Positions 8,039-16,026 of a stretch of 64,000 nt of DNA are shown one piece after another. The number at the start of each line of letters is the position of its first letter. Position 1 is the first letter of the stretch. The notes under the pieces are model-generated. The model had not been told where the DNA came from, did no database searches, and saw only the letters and a program-made list of their open reading frames with translations. A program made the translations under genes and the position numbers. Origin of the DNA: Pandoraea communis (GTDB lineage Bacteria; Pseudomonadota; Gammaproteobacteria; Burkholderiales; Burkholderiaceae); NCBI RefSeq assembly GCF_902459745.1, contig NZ_CABPSJ010000003.1, forward strand, positions 62,001 to 126,000, written 5' to 3'.

Positions 8039-8818
8039 GTGACATCGACCGTTCTGACCGAGCGACACGGCGCAGTTGCGCGGGTCACGCTCAATCGTCC
8101 AGAGAAGCTCAATGCGTTGACCAAGCCGATGTGGCAGGCATTGGGCGATACGATTCTGACCTTGTCCGAGACACCCGGCGTGCGCTGCATCGTGCTGCGC
8201 GGCGCGGGGGAGAAATCGTTTGCGCCGGGAAACGACATTGCGGAGTTCGAAACGGATCGGGCCAACGTCGAGCAGGCGCGCGCGTATGGCGCGCTCATGC
8301 ATCGCACGCTCGACGCGCTGGTCAATTGCCCGGTGCCGCTTGTCGCGATGATTCATGGCATTTGCGTTGGCGGCGGTATGGAAATTGCCGCTGCCTGCGA
8401 TGTGCGTATTTGCGGGGAGTCGAGCCGTTTCGGCGCACCGATCAATAAGTTGGGGCTGGTGATGGCGCACGCGGAACTCTCGGGGTTGGTGCGGCTGCTC
8501 GGCCCGGCACGCGCGCTGGAGATCCTGCTCGAAGGCCGGATCTTCGATGCGCAAGAGGCGTTGCGTATCGGTCTCGTCAGCCGTGTGGCGGCGGACGCCG
8601 AGGTGACACGCGAAGCGCTAGCAAGTGCGCAGCGCATCGCTGCCGGAGCGCCTCTGGTCGCGCGCTGGCACAAGCGTTTCGTGCGTGAACTGGCGAGCGG
8701 TCAGCCGCTCACGCCGGCGCAGATCGATGAGGGTTTCGCGTGCTTCGGCACGGCCGACTTCCAGACGGGCTATCGTGCTTTTCTCGCGAAGACGGCCCCC
8801 GTGTTCGAGGGGCGCTGA
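8039..8818 (+). CDS. Enoyl-CoA hydratase/isomerase (crotonase) family protein
   Basis: 259 residues of the crotonase fold acting on an acyl-CoA thioester. The CoA/oxyanion-hole segments F-A-P-G-N-D-I-A-E and I-C-V-G-G-G-M-E-I-A are present. I use GTG 8039 as start because AAGGAGG (8028-8034) lies five bases upstream; the open frame extends to 7871 but crosses an operator palindrome. The second catalytic glutamate of classical hydratases (P-E-I) is replaced (F-G-A-P-I-N-K), so simple hydratase chemistry is doubtful; isomerase, decarboxylase or hydrolase variants are possible. It is followed one base later by a CoA-transferase gene. Confidence 0.88.
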   Translation: MTSTVLTERHGAVARVTLNRPEKLNALTKPMWQALGDTILTLSETPGVRCIVLRGAGEKSFAPGNDIAEFETDRANVEQARAYGALMHRTLDALVNCPVPLVAMIHGICVGGGMEIAAACDVRICGESSRFGAPINKLGLVMAHAELSGLVRLLGPARALEILLEGRIFDAQEALRIGLVSRVAADAEVTREALASAQRIAAGAPLVARWHKRFVRELASGQPLTPAQIDEGFACFGTADFQTGYRAFLAKTAPVFEGR

Positions 8819-8819
8819 G

Positions 8820-10058
8820 ATGACCTGTTCCGAGCAGCGGGCCGGCGGGCCGTTACAGGGCGTCAAGGTCATTGAACTGTCGCACATCATGTCGGGCCCG
8901 GTGTGCGGCATGATGCTCGCGGACATGGGCGCGGACGTCATCAAGGTCGAGAAGATGGAAGGCGACGACGCGCGTCGATTCGCACCGATCTTGCCGCACG
9001 GCGAGTCGGCCTCGTTCATGATGCTCAATCGCAACAAGCGCGGCATTGCGCTCAATCTCAAGACGGAGGGCGGTAAGGCGGTACTGCGCAAGATGCTCGC
9101 CAGCGCCGATGTCGTCACCGAAAACTACCGTAAAGGGACGATGGAAAAGCTCGGCCTTGGCTATGAGACGCTGCGCGAGGCCAACCCGGGCCTCATCTAT
9201 TGCGCCATTTCCGGCTATGGCCGCACTGGCCCGTATGCGGACAAGGGCGGCTTCGATCTGATTGCGCAGGGGCTCTCCGGCCTGATGAGTGTGACAGGCG
9301 AACCGGGGCAGGCGCCCATTAAGGCGGGCTCGCCGATTGCCGACATCAACGCGGGCATTCTGGCGGCGCTCGGCATCTCGGCAGCCTACGCGCATCGACT
9401 GCGCACCGGGCAAGGGCAGATCGTCGATACGTCGTTGCTAGAGGCCGGTTTTCAGCAAATGTACTGGGCTGCGGCCAACTTTTTCGCGAGCGGTGAGAAT
9501 CCGCCGAAGCTCGGTTCTGCGAATCCCACGAGCACGCCTTATCAGGCCTTTCGTACGCAAGACGGCTGGATCAACATCGGTGCGGCCAATCAGGCGAACT
9601 ACGAGCGTCTCCTACTGGTGCTCGACGCCCCCGAGATCGCTAGCGACCCGCGCTTTGCCACCAATGCAGGCCGCACTGCCCACCGCGCGGAACTTGTCGA
9701 GCGGCTCACGGGTTATCTTGTGCGCGACACCACGCAGCACTGGGTCGAGCGTCTTGATGCGGTCGGCTTGCCGGTGGGGCCTGTGCTGCCGATCTCCGAG
9801 GCGGTGACGCACCCGCAGATTCTGGCGCGTGAGATGGTGGTGGAGACGGTGCATCCGCTTGACGGCCCGACGCGCAGTATCGGTTTGCCGATTCGCTTTT
9901 CCGAAACGCCCAAGTGCACGGGCGGTCCCGCGCCCCGGCTTGGCGAACACACTTGCGAGGTGTTGGGCGAGTACGGTTTCGATGCGCAACAGGTTCACGA
10001 CCTGATCACACAGGGGGCGGTGCACGCGTTGGAGGAGGTGGCACGAGCGGGCGCATGA
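8820..10058 (+). CDS. CaiB/BaiF family CoA-transferase
   Basis: 412-residue class III CoA-transferase that would move CoA between carboxylic acids through an enzyme-bound anhydride. The hallmark N-terminus (V-I-E-L-S-H-I-M-S-G-P and M-G-A-D-V-I-K-V-E) and the catalytic-Asp region (K-G-G-F-D-L-I-A-Q-G-L-S-G) are present. ATG 8820 directly follows the crotonase stop, so the two are translationally coupled; the frame upstream of 8820 runs inside the crotonase gene and is not used. With the crotonase and divergent GntR it forms a small acyl-CoA module for activating and processing an unknown organic acid. Confidence 0.93.
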   Translation: MTCSEQRAGGPLQGVKVIELSHIMSGPVCGMMLADMGADVIKVEKMEGDDARRFAPILPHGESASFMMLNRNKRGIALNLKTEGGKAVLRKMLASADVVTENYRKGTMEKLGLGYETLREANPGLIYCAISGYGRTGPYADKGGFDLIAQGLSGLMSVTGEPGQAPIKAGSPIADINAGILAALGISAAYAHRLRTGQGQIVDTSLLEAGFQQMYWAAANFFASGENPPKLGSANPTSTPYQAFRTQDGWINIGAANQANYERLLLVLDAPEIASDPRFATNAGRTAHRAELVERLTGYLVRDTTQHWVERLDAVGLPVGPVLPISEAVTHPQILAREMVVETVHPLDGPTRSIGLPIRFSETPKCTGGPAPRLGEHTCEVLGEYGFDAQQVHDLITQGAVHALEEVARAGA

Positions 10059-10224
10059 CGTATGGGGTGCGCTTGCGATGCGGATTCTCCGCGTCTTCGC
10101 AAATTGTGTAGAACTTCCCTCCCGGTGGCCGCATGCCGACGAGGCGCGTACCATAGGGCTTCACGCGCTCGCGTTCCCCGGCGCAAGCCGGGGGCACCGT
10201 TCCTCCCCTGTTCGCGAGGTGAGC

Positions 10225-12096
10225 ATGCCGGCACGTATTGAAGATTACGCAATGATTGGCGACTGCCGCAGCGCCGCGCTGGTTGCGCGCGACGGCTCGA
10301 TAGACTGGCTTTGCTGGCCATATTTCGATTCCCCTGCCTGCTTCGCTGCGCTCCTGGGCGGCCCCGAGCACGGCCGATGGAAGCTCGCTCCCGATGATCC
10401 CCACGCCACGTGCACACGGCGCTATCACGACGACACGCTGATTCTCGAGACCCGTTTCGAGACGGTGGAAGGTTGCGTTGCCGTGATCGACTTCATGCCG
10501 TTGCGCGACGGCGCCGCCGATCTGGTGCGGCTGGTCAAGGGCATACACGGCACCGTTTCGATGTCGATGGAACTGATCCTGCGTTTTGACTATGGTGCGT
10601 CGGTGCCGTGGGCGCGAGCGCTCGATGCCGACGATTCGACCGGGCCGGGCATGCGGCTCATTGCGGGCCCCGACAAGGTGGTCGTGCGCACGCCGGTGGC
10701 GATTCAGGATGTGCCGGGCAGTCTGCGCGCGCGATTCGACGTGAAGGCGGGCGACACCGTGCCGTTCGTGCTCTCCCGCGTGCCGTCGCATCATGCCGAC
10801 CCGCGCGAGATCGATCCGCTCGCGGCGCTGGCCGATACCGAGCGTTATTGGCGCACGTGGGCCAACCGCTGTCAGCTTGACGGCCGCTGGACCGAAGCGA
10901 TTCGCCGGTCGCTCATCGTGCTCAAGGCCCTCACGTTCGTACCGACGGGCGGCGTGGTCGCAGCGCCCACCACATCGCTTCCCGAGCAACTCGGGGGCGA
11001 ACGTAACTGGGACTATCGCTATTGCTGGTTGCGAGACGCTACGCTCACCCTGCAAGCGCTCATGCTCGGTGGCTATTACACCGAGGCGAGCGACTGGAGT
11101 CACTGGCTGGTGCGCGCCGTGGCAGGCGCGCCATCGCAGGTGCAGATCATGTATGGCCTTTCGGGCGAGCGACGGCTTCCCGAATGGGAAATCGACTGGC
11201 TGCCGGGCTACGAAGGGGCGAAGCCCGTGCGCGTGGGCAATGGGGCGGTCGGACAATTGCAACTCGACGTTTATGGCGAGGTGATGGATGCCTTGCATCA
11301 GGCGCGTCTGGGCGGCCTGGAGCCGGACGATGCCACGTGGGAGGTGCAGACGAAGCTGGTCGCCCATCTCGAGACCGTCTGGCGCAAGCCGGACGAGGGC
11401 ATCTGGGAGGTGCGCGGTGGACGTCAGCACTTCACGTATTCGAAGGTGATGGCCTGGGTGGCGTTCGATCGCGCGATCAAGTCGGCCGAGCGCTTCGGAT
11501 TGCCGGGGCCGGTCGATCACTGGCGGCACCTGTGCAGGGAGATTCATGCGGACGTCTGCGCGCACGGCTTCGACAAGGTGCGTAATGCGTTCATGCAGGC
11601 CTACGGTTCGACAGAGATGGATGCGAGCGCGCTGATGATTCCGCTGTCGGGTTTCCTGCCGGCGGACGACCCTCGCGTCATCGGCACGATCGAAGCGGTC
11701 GAGCGCGAACTCATGCATGACGGACTGGTGCAGCGCTATCGTACGAACCGCGTCGCCGATGGCTTGCCGGCGGGCGAGGGCGCATTCCTCGCATGCAGCT
11801 TCTGGATGGTCGATTGTCTGGTGATGATCGGCCGTCACGCCGACGCCCGGAAGTTGTTCGAGCGATTGCTGTCGTTGCGCAACGACGTTGGCCTGCTGGC
11901 CGAAGAGTACGACACGCATCACGGGCGTCAGGTCGGCAACTTCCCGCAGGCGTTTTCGCACATCGCGCTCGTGCACGCGGCGATCCGTCTGGAGGCGCTT
12001 GCCGACGATGATCGGGCAGACAATGCGACGGACGAAGGTGCCGACGAAGACGAGGCACGCTTCGAGCATGTGGGGTATCGGGCGATCAGGGCCTGA
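10225..12096 (+). CDS. Glycoside hydrolase family 15 protein (glucoamylase/trehalase-like)
   Basis: 623-residue, apparently cytoplasmic GH15 enzyme, an inverting hydrolase of alpha-glucosidic bonds. The N-terminal domain begins I-E-D-Y-A-M-I-G-D-C-R-S-A-A-L-V, typical of bacterial members. The (alpha/alpha)6 barrel shows N-W-D-Y-R-Y-C-W-L-R-D-A (~residue 265) and the C-terminal E-E-Y-D motif with G-N-F-P-Q-A-F-S-H (~560-580), the acid and base regions. No signal peptide is seen. I chose ATG 10225; an in-frame GTG at 10219 is equally possible. Trehalose, maltose or polysaccharide substrates cannot be separated by sequence reading. Confidence 0.9.
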   Translation: MPARIEDYAMIGDCRSAALVARDGSIDWLCWPYFDSPACFAALLGGPEHGRWKLAPDDPHATCTRRYHDDTLILETRFETVEGCVAVIDFMPLRDGAADLVRLVKGIHGTVSMSMELILRFDYGASVPWARALDADDSTGPGMRLIAGPDKVVVRTPVAIQDVPGSLRARFDVKAGDTVPFVLSRVPSHHADPREIDPLAALADTERYWRTWANRCQLDGRWTEAIRRSLIVLKALTFVPTGGVVAAPTTSLPEQLGGERNWDYRYCWLRDATLTLQALMLGGYYTEASDWSHWLVRAVAGAPSQVQIMYGLSGERRLPEWEIDWLPGYEGAKPVRVGNGAVGQLQLDVYGEVMDALHQARLGGLEPDDATWEVQTKLVAHLETVWRKPDEGIWEVRGGRQHFTYSKVMAWVAFDRAIKSAERFGLPGPVDHWRHLCREIHADVCAHGFDKVRNAFMQAYGSTEMDASALMIPLSGFLPADDPRVIGTIEAVERELMHDGLVQRYRTNRVADGLPAGEGAFLACSFWMVDCLVMIGRHADARKLFERLLSLRNDVGLLAEEYDTHHGRQVGNFPQAFSHIALVHAAIRLEALADDDRADNATDEGADEDEARFEHVGYRAIRA

Positions 12097-12227
12097 CGGG
12101 CGAGGAGAGGGGCCGCCGCTGGCGCGTTCTCCGGCTGACGGCGGCTACGGCTTAAGGAAATCGATCGGCTTGCCGTAAATGCTTATAAGTCCTTACTTTC
12201 TCGGTTTTTGCCGAACTACCCGTTCTC

Positions 12228-12779
12228 ATGACCATCCTCATTTCTGCCCAGGGAAGTGCGACATCCAGGTTGCAGGACCTGTGGCAGTCGCATATCGAAC
12301 AGCAACAGGCCGAGAAGGCGAAAACGGCAGACAGTGCAGTCGATAGCGCAGCCAAGTCGGGGGTGCCCGCCAGTGCCTCGAACTCGGCGGGCGCGGCCAA
12401 TGCCACCAGCGCCACCGGCAACAGAGGCGCCAGCACGAATATCGGGGCGAGCGAGCGCCGCACCGATACCAATAGGGTCGATACGGCGCGTGGCGCTCAG
12501 GAGGGCGCCACGCAGACGGGCAACGCGGTGAGCAGCGGTGCAGACGCGGGCGGCAGTGGCAACCCCATCGTCGCCGGGACGATCAAGAACCTCAAGGCGA
12601 TGCTGGCGAAAGTCATGGCGCAGCTCGACGCCGTGCGCAACAACAATCGGCTCCCGCCGGAAGAGAAACTCCAGCAGACGACGGCGTTGTCCGCGCAGGC
12701 GATGTCGATTCAGGCGCAGATCATCTCGCTGATGAACCCGACCAAGACGAGCGGCACGCGCGTCAATACGACGGCCTGA
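12228..12779 (+). CDS. Small Ala/Ser/Thr-rich protein with C-terminal coiled coil (FlxA-like?)
   Basis: 183 residues. Residues 1-25 may be helical, ~30-110 are low-complexity Ala/Ser/Thr/Gly, and ~118-170 form a likely coiled coil (I-K-N-L-K-A-M-L-A-K-V-M-A-Q-L, then P-P-E-E-K-L-Q-Q). Architecture and the C-terminal A-M-S-I-Q-A-Q-I-I-S-L motif recall FlxA-like proteins, whose role is unclear. Codon use matches neighbours and third positions are strongly GC-biased, which supports coding. There is no signal peptide. Function is not known. Confidence 0.7.
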   Translation: MTILISAQGSATSRLQDLWQSHIEQQQAEKAKTADSAVDSAAKSGVPASASNSAGAANATSATGNRGASTNIGASERRTDTNRVDTARGAQEGATQTGNAVSSGADAGGSGNPIVAGTIKNLKAMLAKVMAQLDAVRNNNRLPPEEKLQQTTALSAQAMSIQAQIISLMNPTKTSGTRVNTTA

Positions 12780-12904
12780 GACGCTTTGCCGTGACCGCTG
12801 ATGCAAGATTCGCATCAGTCGGCGAAGCCAGGCGCGCTAGAATTCGGCTTTCGTTTGATTCTTCATCGCGGCATGCCCAGCCGTCATGCCTCGTCAAGGC
12901 GCGC

Positions 12905-14344
12905 ATGAAGCAAGACAAGACTCTCACCGCCCTGCTATGGATCGTCGCGGCGGGCTTTTTCATGCAGGCGCTGGACACGACCATCGTCAACACGGCGCTG
13001 CCCGCGATGGCGGCGAGCCTTGGTGAGAACCCGTTGCGCATGCAGCCGGTGGTGGTCTCCTACTCGCTGACGATGGCCCTGCTGACCCCCGCGTCCGGTT
13101 GGCTGGCGGACCGGTTCGGCACGCGCCGTGTCTATTTCGTTGCGATTGTGCTGTTCGTCCTCGGCTCGATTTGCTGTGCGATGGCGCATACGCTGCCGCA
13201 GTTGGTGGTCGCGCGCGTGCTGCAGGGCGCGGGCGGCTCGATGCTGTTGCCGATCGGGCGTCTCGCCGTGCTGCGCACTTTTCCGGCCGGCGAATATCTG
13301 GCGGCGCTGGCCTTCGTGTCGATTGCGGGGCAGGTGGGGCCGATGATCGGTCCGGTGCTGGGCGGCTGGTTGGTGCAAGTCGCTTCATGGCACTGGATAT
13401 TTCTCATCAACGTGCCGATCGGCGTCGTTGGCAGTCTGGCGGTACGGCGTTACCTGCCACATCCCACGCAAGATGAAGTGATCGACACGGGTTTCGACTG
13501 GATCGGATTCGTTTTGCTCTCGGTCGCGATGGTGTCGTTCACACTGGCGCTCGATCATCCGTTCTCCGATACGGGGTGGGGGGTGTCGTTGGGGCTGGCA
13601 CTGCTTTGCATCGTCACCACGCTGGGGTACTGGCCGTATGCCCGGCGTCGTACCGCTCCGCTATTCCCGCTTGAACTCTTCGAGACGCGCAGTTTCAGTC
13701 TGGGCCTGCTGGGCAATCTCGTCGCCCGTATCGGCAGCAGCGCGGTGCCGTTCCTGTTGCCGCTACTGCTTCAGGTGGCCATGGGCTACAGCCCGCTCGC
13801 CTCGGGGCTGATGCTGCTGCCGATCGCGCTTGCCGGGGTGGTGGTCAAGCGCATGGTGACGCCGCTGGTGTTGCGCCACGGCTACACGCGCTTTCTGATG
13901 GTCAATACGGCTGTCGTCGGGGGCTCGATCGCCAGTTTTGCGCTGTTCGGCCCGGGCTGGCCGATGTGGATTGGATTGTTGCAGTTGGCGGTATTCGGCG
14001 GCGCGAACTCGATGCAGTTCGCCGCGATGAACAGCGTTACGCTCAAGGATCTCGGCACACGTCGTGCCAGTGCAGGTAACGGTTTGTTCTCGATGGCGCA
14101 GATGCTGGCGCTGGGGTTGGGGGTGACCATTGGCGGTCAGTTGCTGGCGCTGTTCGGTCATCTGGCCGGGCAGGCGGGCGAGGTGGGCATGGGCGGCACG
14201 GTGACGGGCTTTCGCCTGACGTTCGTGTGCGTTGGCCTGATTACGCTTGCTTCGGCGCTAGTGTTCCGCCGCGTGGCAGATCCGGCCGCAGTCGCTGGCG
14301 GTGGCGAGACGCAACCCGCGTCTGCCACCGATCTCAAACGCTAA
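12905..14344 (+). CDS. DHA2-family MFS multidrug exporter (MdtD-like)
   Basis: 479-residue MFS protein with about 14 hydrophobic segments. The first helix ends Q-A-L-D-T-T-I-V-N-T-A-L-P-A-M, the motif that marks the DHA2 (EmrB/QacA/MdtD) drug:H+ antiporters. An antiporter motif C-like stretch (G-Q-V-G-P-M-I-G-P-V-L-G-G) is near residue 145. The open frame begins at 12791, but the ATG at 12905 places the first helix correctly and matches MdtD length. No membrane-fusion or outer-membrane partner is adjacent. It is convergent with the binding-protein gene, with only 9 bp between stops. Confidence 0.9.
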   Translation: MKQDKTLTALLWIVAAGFFMQALDTTIVNTALPAMAASLGENPLRMQPVVVSYSLTMALLTPASGWLADRFGTRRVYFVAIVLFVLGSICCAMAHTLPQLVVARVLQGAGGSMLLPIGRLAVLRTFPAGEYLAALAFVSIAGQVGPMIGPVLGGWLVQVASWHWIFLINVPIGVVGSLAVRRYLPHPTQDEVIDTGFDWIGFVLLSVAMVSFTLALDHPFSDTGWGVSLGLALLCIVTTLGYWPYARRRTAPLFPLELFETRSFSLGLLGNLVARIGSSAVPFLLPLLLQVAMGYSPLASGLMLLPIALAGVVVKRMVTPLVLRHGYTRFLMVNTAVVGGSIASFALFGPGWPMWIGLLQLAVFGGANSMQFAAMNSVTLKDLGTRRASAGNGLFSMAQMLALGLGVTIGGQLLALFGHLAGQAGEVGMGGTVTGFRLTFVCVGLITLASALVFRRVADPAAVAGGGETQPASATDLKR

Positions 14345-14353
14345 GCGCGCGGC

Positions 14354-15613
14354 TTACTTCTTCACCAGCGCACACTTCGACTCGGCCAACGGGGCAAACG
14401 CCTTGTCGGCCGGAATTGTCTCCAGAATCTTGTACAGATCCCATTCCGACTTCGATTCGGCCGGCGTTTTGACCTGCACCAACAGCATGTCGTGCACCAG
14501 TTTGCCGTCTGCGCGAATCTGGCCGTTGCGGATCACCGGGTCGTCAATCTTCATCGACTTGAGCTTGGCCATGACGGCATCAGCCTCGTCTGTGCCCGCC
14601 GCCTGCACCGCCTTCAGATAGTTCAGCACCGCCGAATAGACGGCCGCCTGCATCATCGTGGGCATCTTCTTGTGCTGCGCGTAAAAGCGCTGGGCGAACG
14701 CCCGCGAGCGGTCGTCCTGATCCCAATAGAAGCCGTTGGTGAGAATCATGCCCTGCGCATTCTTCAGACCCATGCCATGGACTTCCGTAATCAACGACAG
14801 CAACGGCGTGAAGACCTGTTTGCCACCCTGAATGATGTTGAACTGCGAGGCCTGTTTGACAGTGTTGAGCGTGTCGGTGCCCGAGTTCGCCAACGCAATG
14901 ACCTGTGCGCCGGATGTTTGCGCTCGCAGCAGATACGACGACAGATCGGGCGAGTTCACCGGGTGTTTCACCGAGCCCACAACCTTGCCGCCCTGACGCG
15001 TGAGAATCTCGCTGGCGTCTTTCTCCAACGCCTGACCGAAAGCATAGTCGGCAGTGATGAAGTACCACGACTTGAGGCCGCGACGCAGCAGCGCCTGCGA
15101 GGTCGAATTCGCGAGCGCATAGGTGTCGTACATCCATTGCACACTGTGCGCCGTGCATTGCTCGTTGCTGATGGCGGACGAACCCGCACCGGTCACAAGC
15201 GCGATCTTCTTCTTCTCGTCAGCGATGCGATCAACCGCAAGGGCGACGTTCGAGAACGTCAGGTCGGTAATCATGTCGACCTTGCCCCGGTCGTACCACT
15301 CGCGCGCAATGGTGGCGCCAGTGTCAGTCTTGCCCTGCGAATCCGCAGAGACCAACTCGATCGGCGCACCAAGCACCTTGTGATCCCGCGAGAAGTCGTC
15401 GATTGCCATGGTGGCAGCAAGCACACTGCCTTTGCCCGCGTTGTCGCTCGACACGCCGGACAGGTCAGTCAGTACACCGATCTTCACTACACCATCCGAA
15501 GTGCCGCCGGTCGGCGCGGCATGGGCGGTGGTGACGGCGTAGCCAAGCGCCGTGAGGGCGACGGATGCGGCGACGGCTATCGTGCGGCGCAAGTGGCCGG
15601 TGAGGCTGGGCAT
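14354..15613 (-). CDS. Periplasmic binding protein of branched-chain amino acid type (orphan)
   Basis: 419-residue solute-binding protein with a cleavable signal peptide (residues ~1-31, ending A-H-A) and a type-1 periplasmic-binding fold (V-V-K-I-G-V-L-T-D-L-S-G). Start 15613 is supported by GGAG nine bases upstream. It is clearly a paralogue of the protein at 48914: both share K-H-P-L-N-S-x-D-L-S-S-Y-L-L-x-A-Q and the C-terminus C-A-L-V-K-K. No permease or ATPase genes are adjacent, so it may feed the Liv cassette at 50.9-54.4 kb or another one. The ligand is unknown; amides, aromatic acids and amino acids all occur in this family. Confidence 0.92.
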   Translation of the reverse strand: MPSLTGHLRRTIAVAASVALTALGYAVTTAHAAPTGGTSDGVVKIGVLTDLSGVSSDNAGKGSVLAATMAIDDFSRDHKVLGAPIELVSADSQGKTDTGATIAREWYDRGKVDMITDLTFSNVALAVDRIADEKKKIALVTGAGSSAISNEQCTAHSVQWMYDTYALANSTSQALLRRGLKSWYFITADYAFGQALEKDASEILTRQGGKVVGSVKHPVNSPDLSSYLLRAQTSGAQVIALANSGTDTLNTVKQASQFNIIQGGKQVFTPLLSLITEVHGMGLKNAQGMILTNGFYWDQDDRSRAFAQRFYAQHKKMPTMMQAAVYSAVLNYLKAVQAAGTDEADAVMAKLKSMKIDDPVIRNGQIRADGKLVHDMLLVQVKTPAESKSEWDLYKILETIPADKAFAPLAESKCALVKK

Positions 15614-16026
15614 GTCTTTGTCTCCAATGTTCAAGTGATGACGCCTCGTCGGCCGCCCTCTCTTTTGGATGACTGACGCCGCAAGGCCTCGAACATATTA
15701 AACATTTCGTAATCGATTGCGCAATCCGTAATGCTGGCCGGGCGTATCGGGATTTTCCTGACCTTTCGCATTTCTGCTAGACGGCGTATGCGCCGACGTT
15801 ATGCGCGGTTCACGACGCGTCGTCACGCCCCAACGACGGACCGGAGCCCCTTTCCGCCTCTCAGACATAAACCCAACTCGCTGCAGAAAGGGGCCCCGAT
15901 CCGTCTCTCCCGATTCCCTTCGCTCCTCGTCCTCCCCGCTGCCTGCCGCAGCGGTGAGGACTCGCTCGACAGTTCGTCGCTGCAACTGACCACGCACGTT
16001 CAATGGCAGCGAACAATAGCAGAGCG
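15614..16026. other. 413-bp intergenic region
   Basis: No convincing gene; the frame at 15731-16054 has a very Arg-rich, unstructured composition. It carries an AT-rich promoter-like patch for the minus-strand binding protein gene around 15690-15730, including the palindrome ATTGCGCAAT (15716-15725) flanked by two CGTAAT copies. A 9-bp inverted repeat GCCCCTTTC / GAAAGGGGC (15846-15894) with a long loop lies downstream of the autotransporter stop. Confidence 0.5.

Noticed and set aside
10006-12069. 687-codon open frame antisense to the GH15 gene
   Set aside because: Same kind of GC-driven shadow; composition is unlike a protein and the sense strand has strong GH15 motifs.
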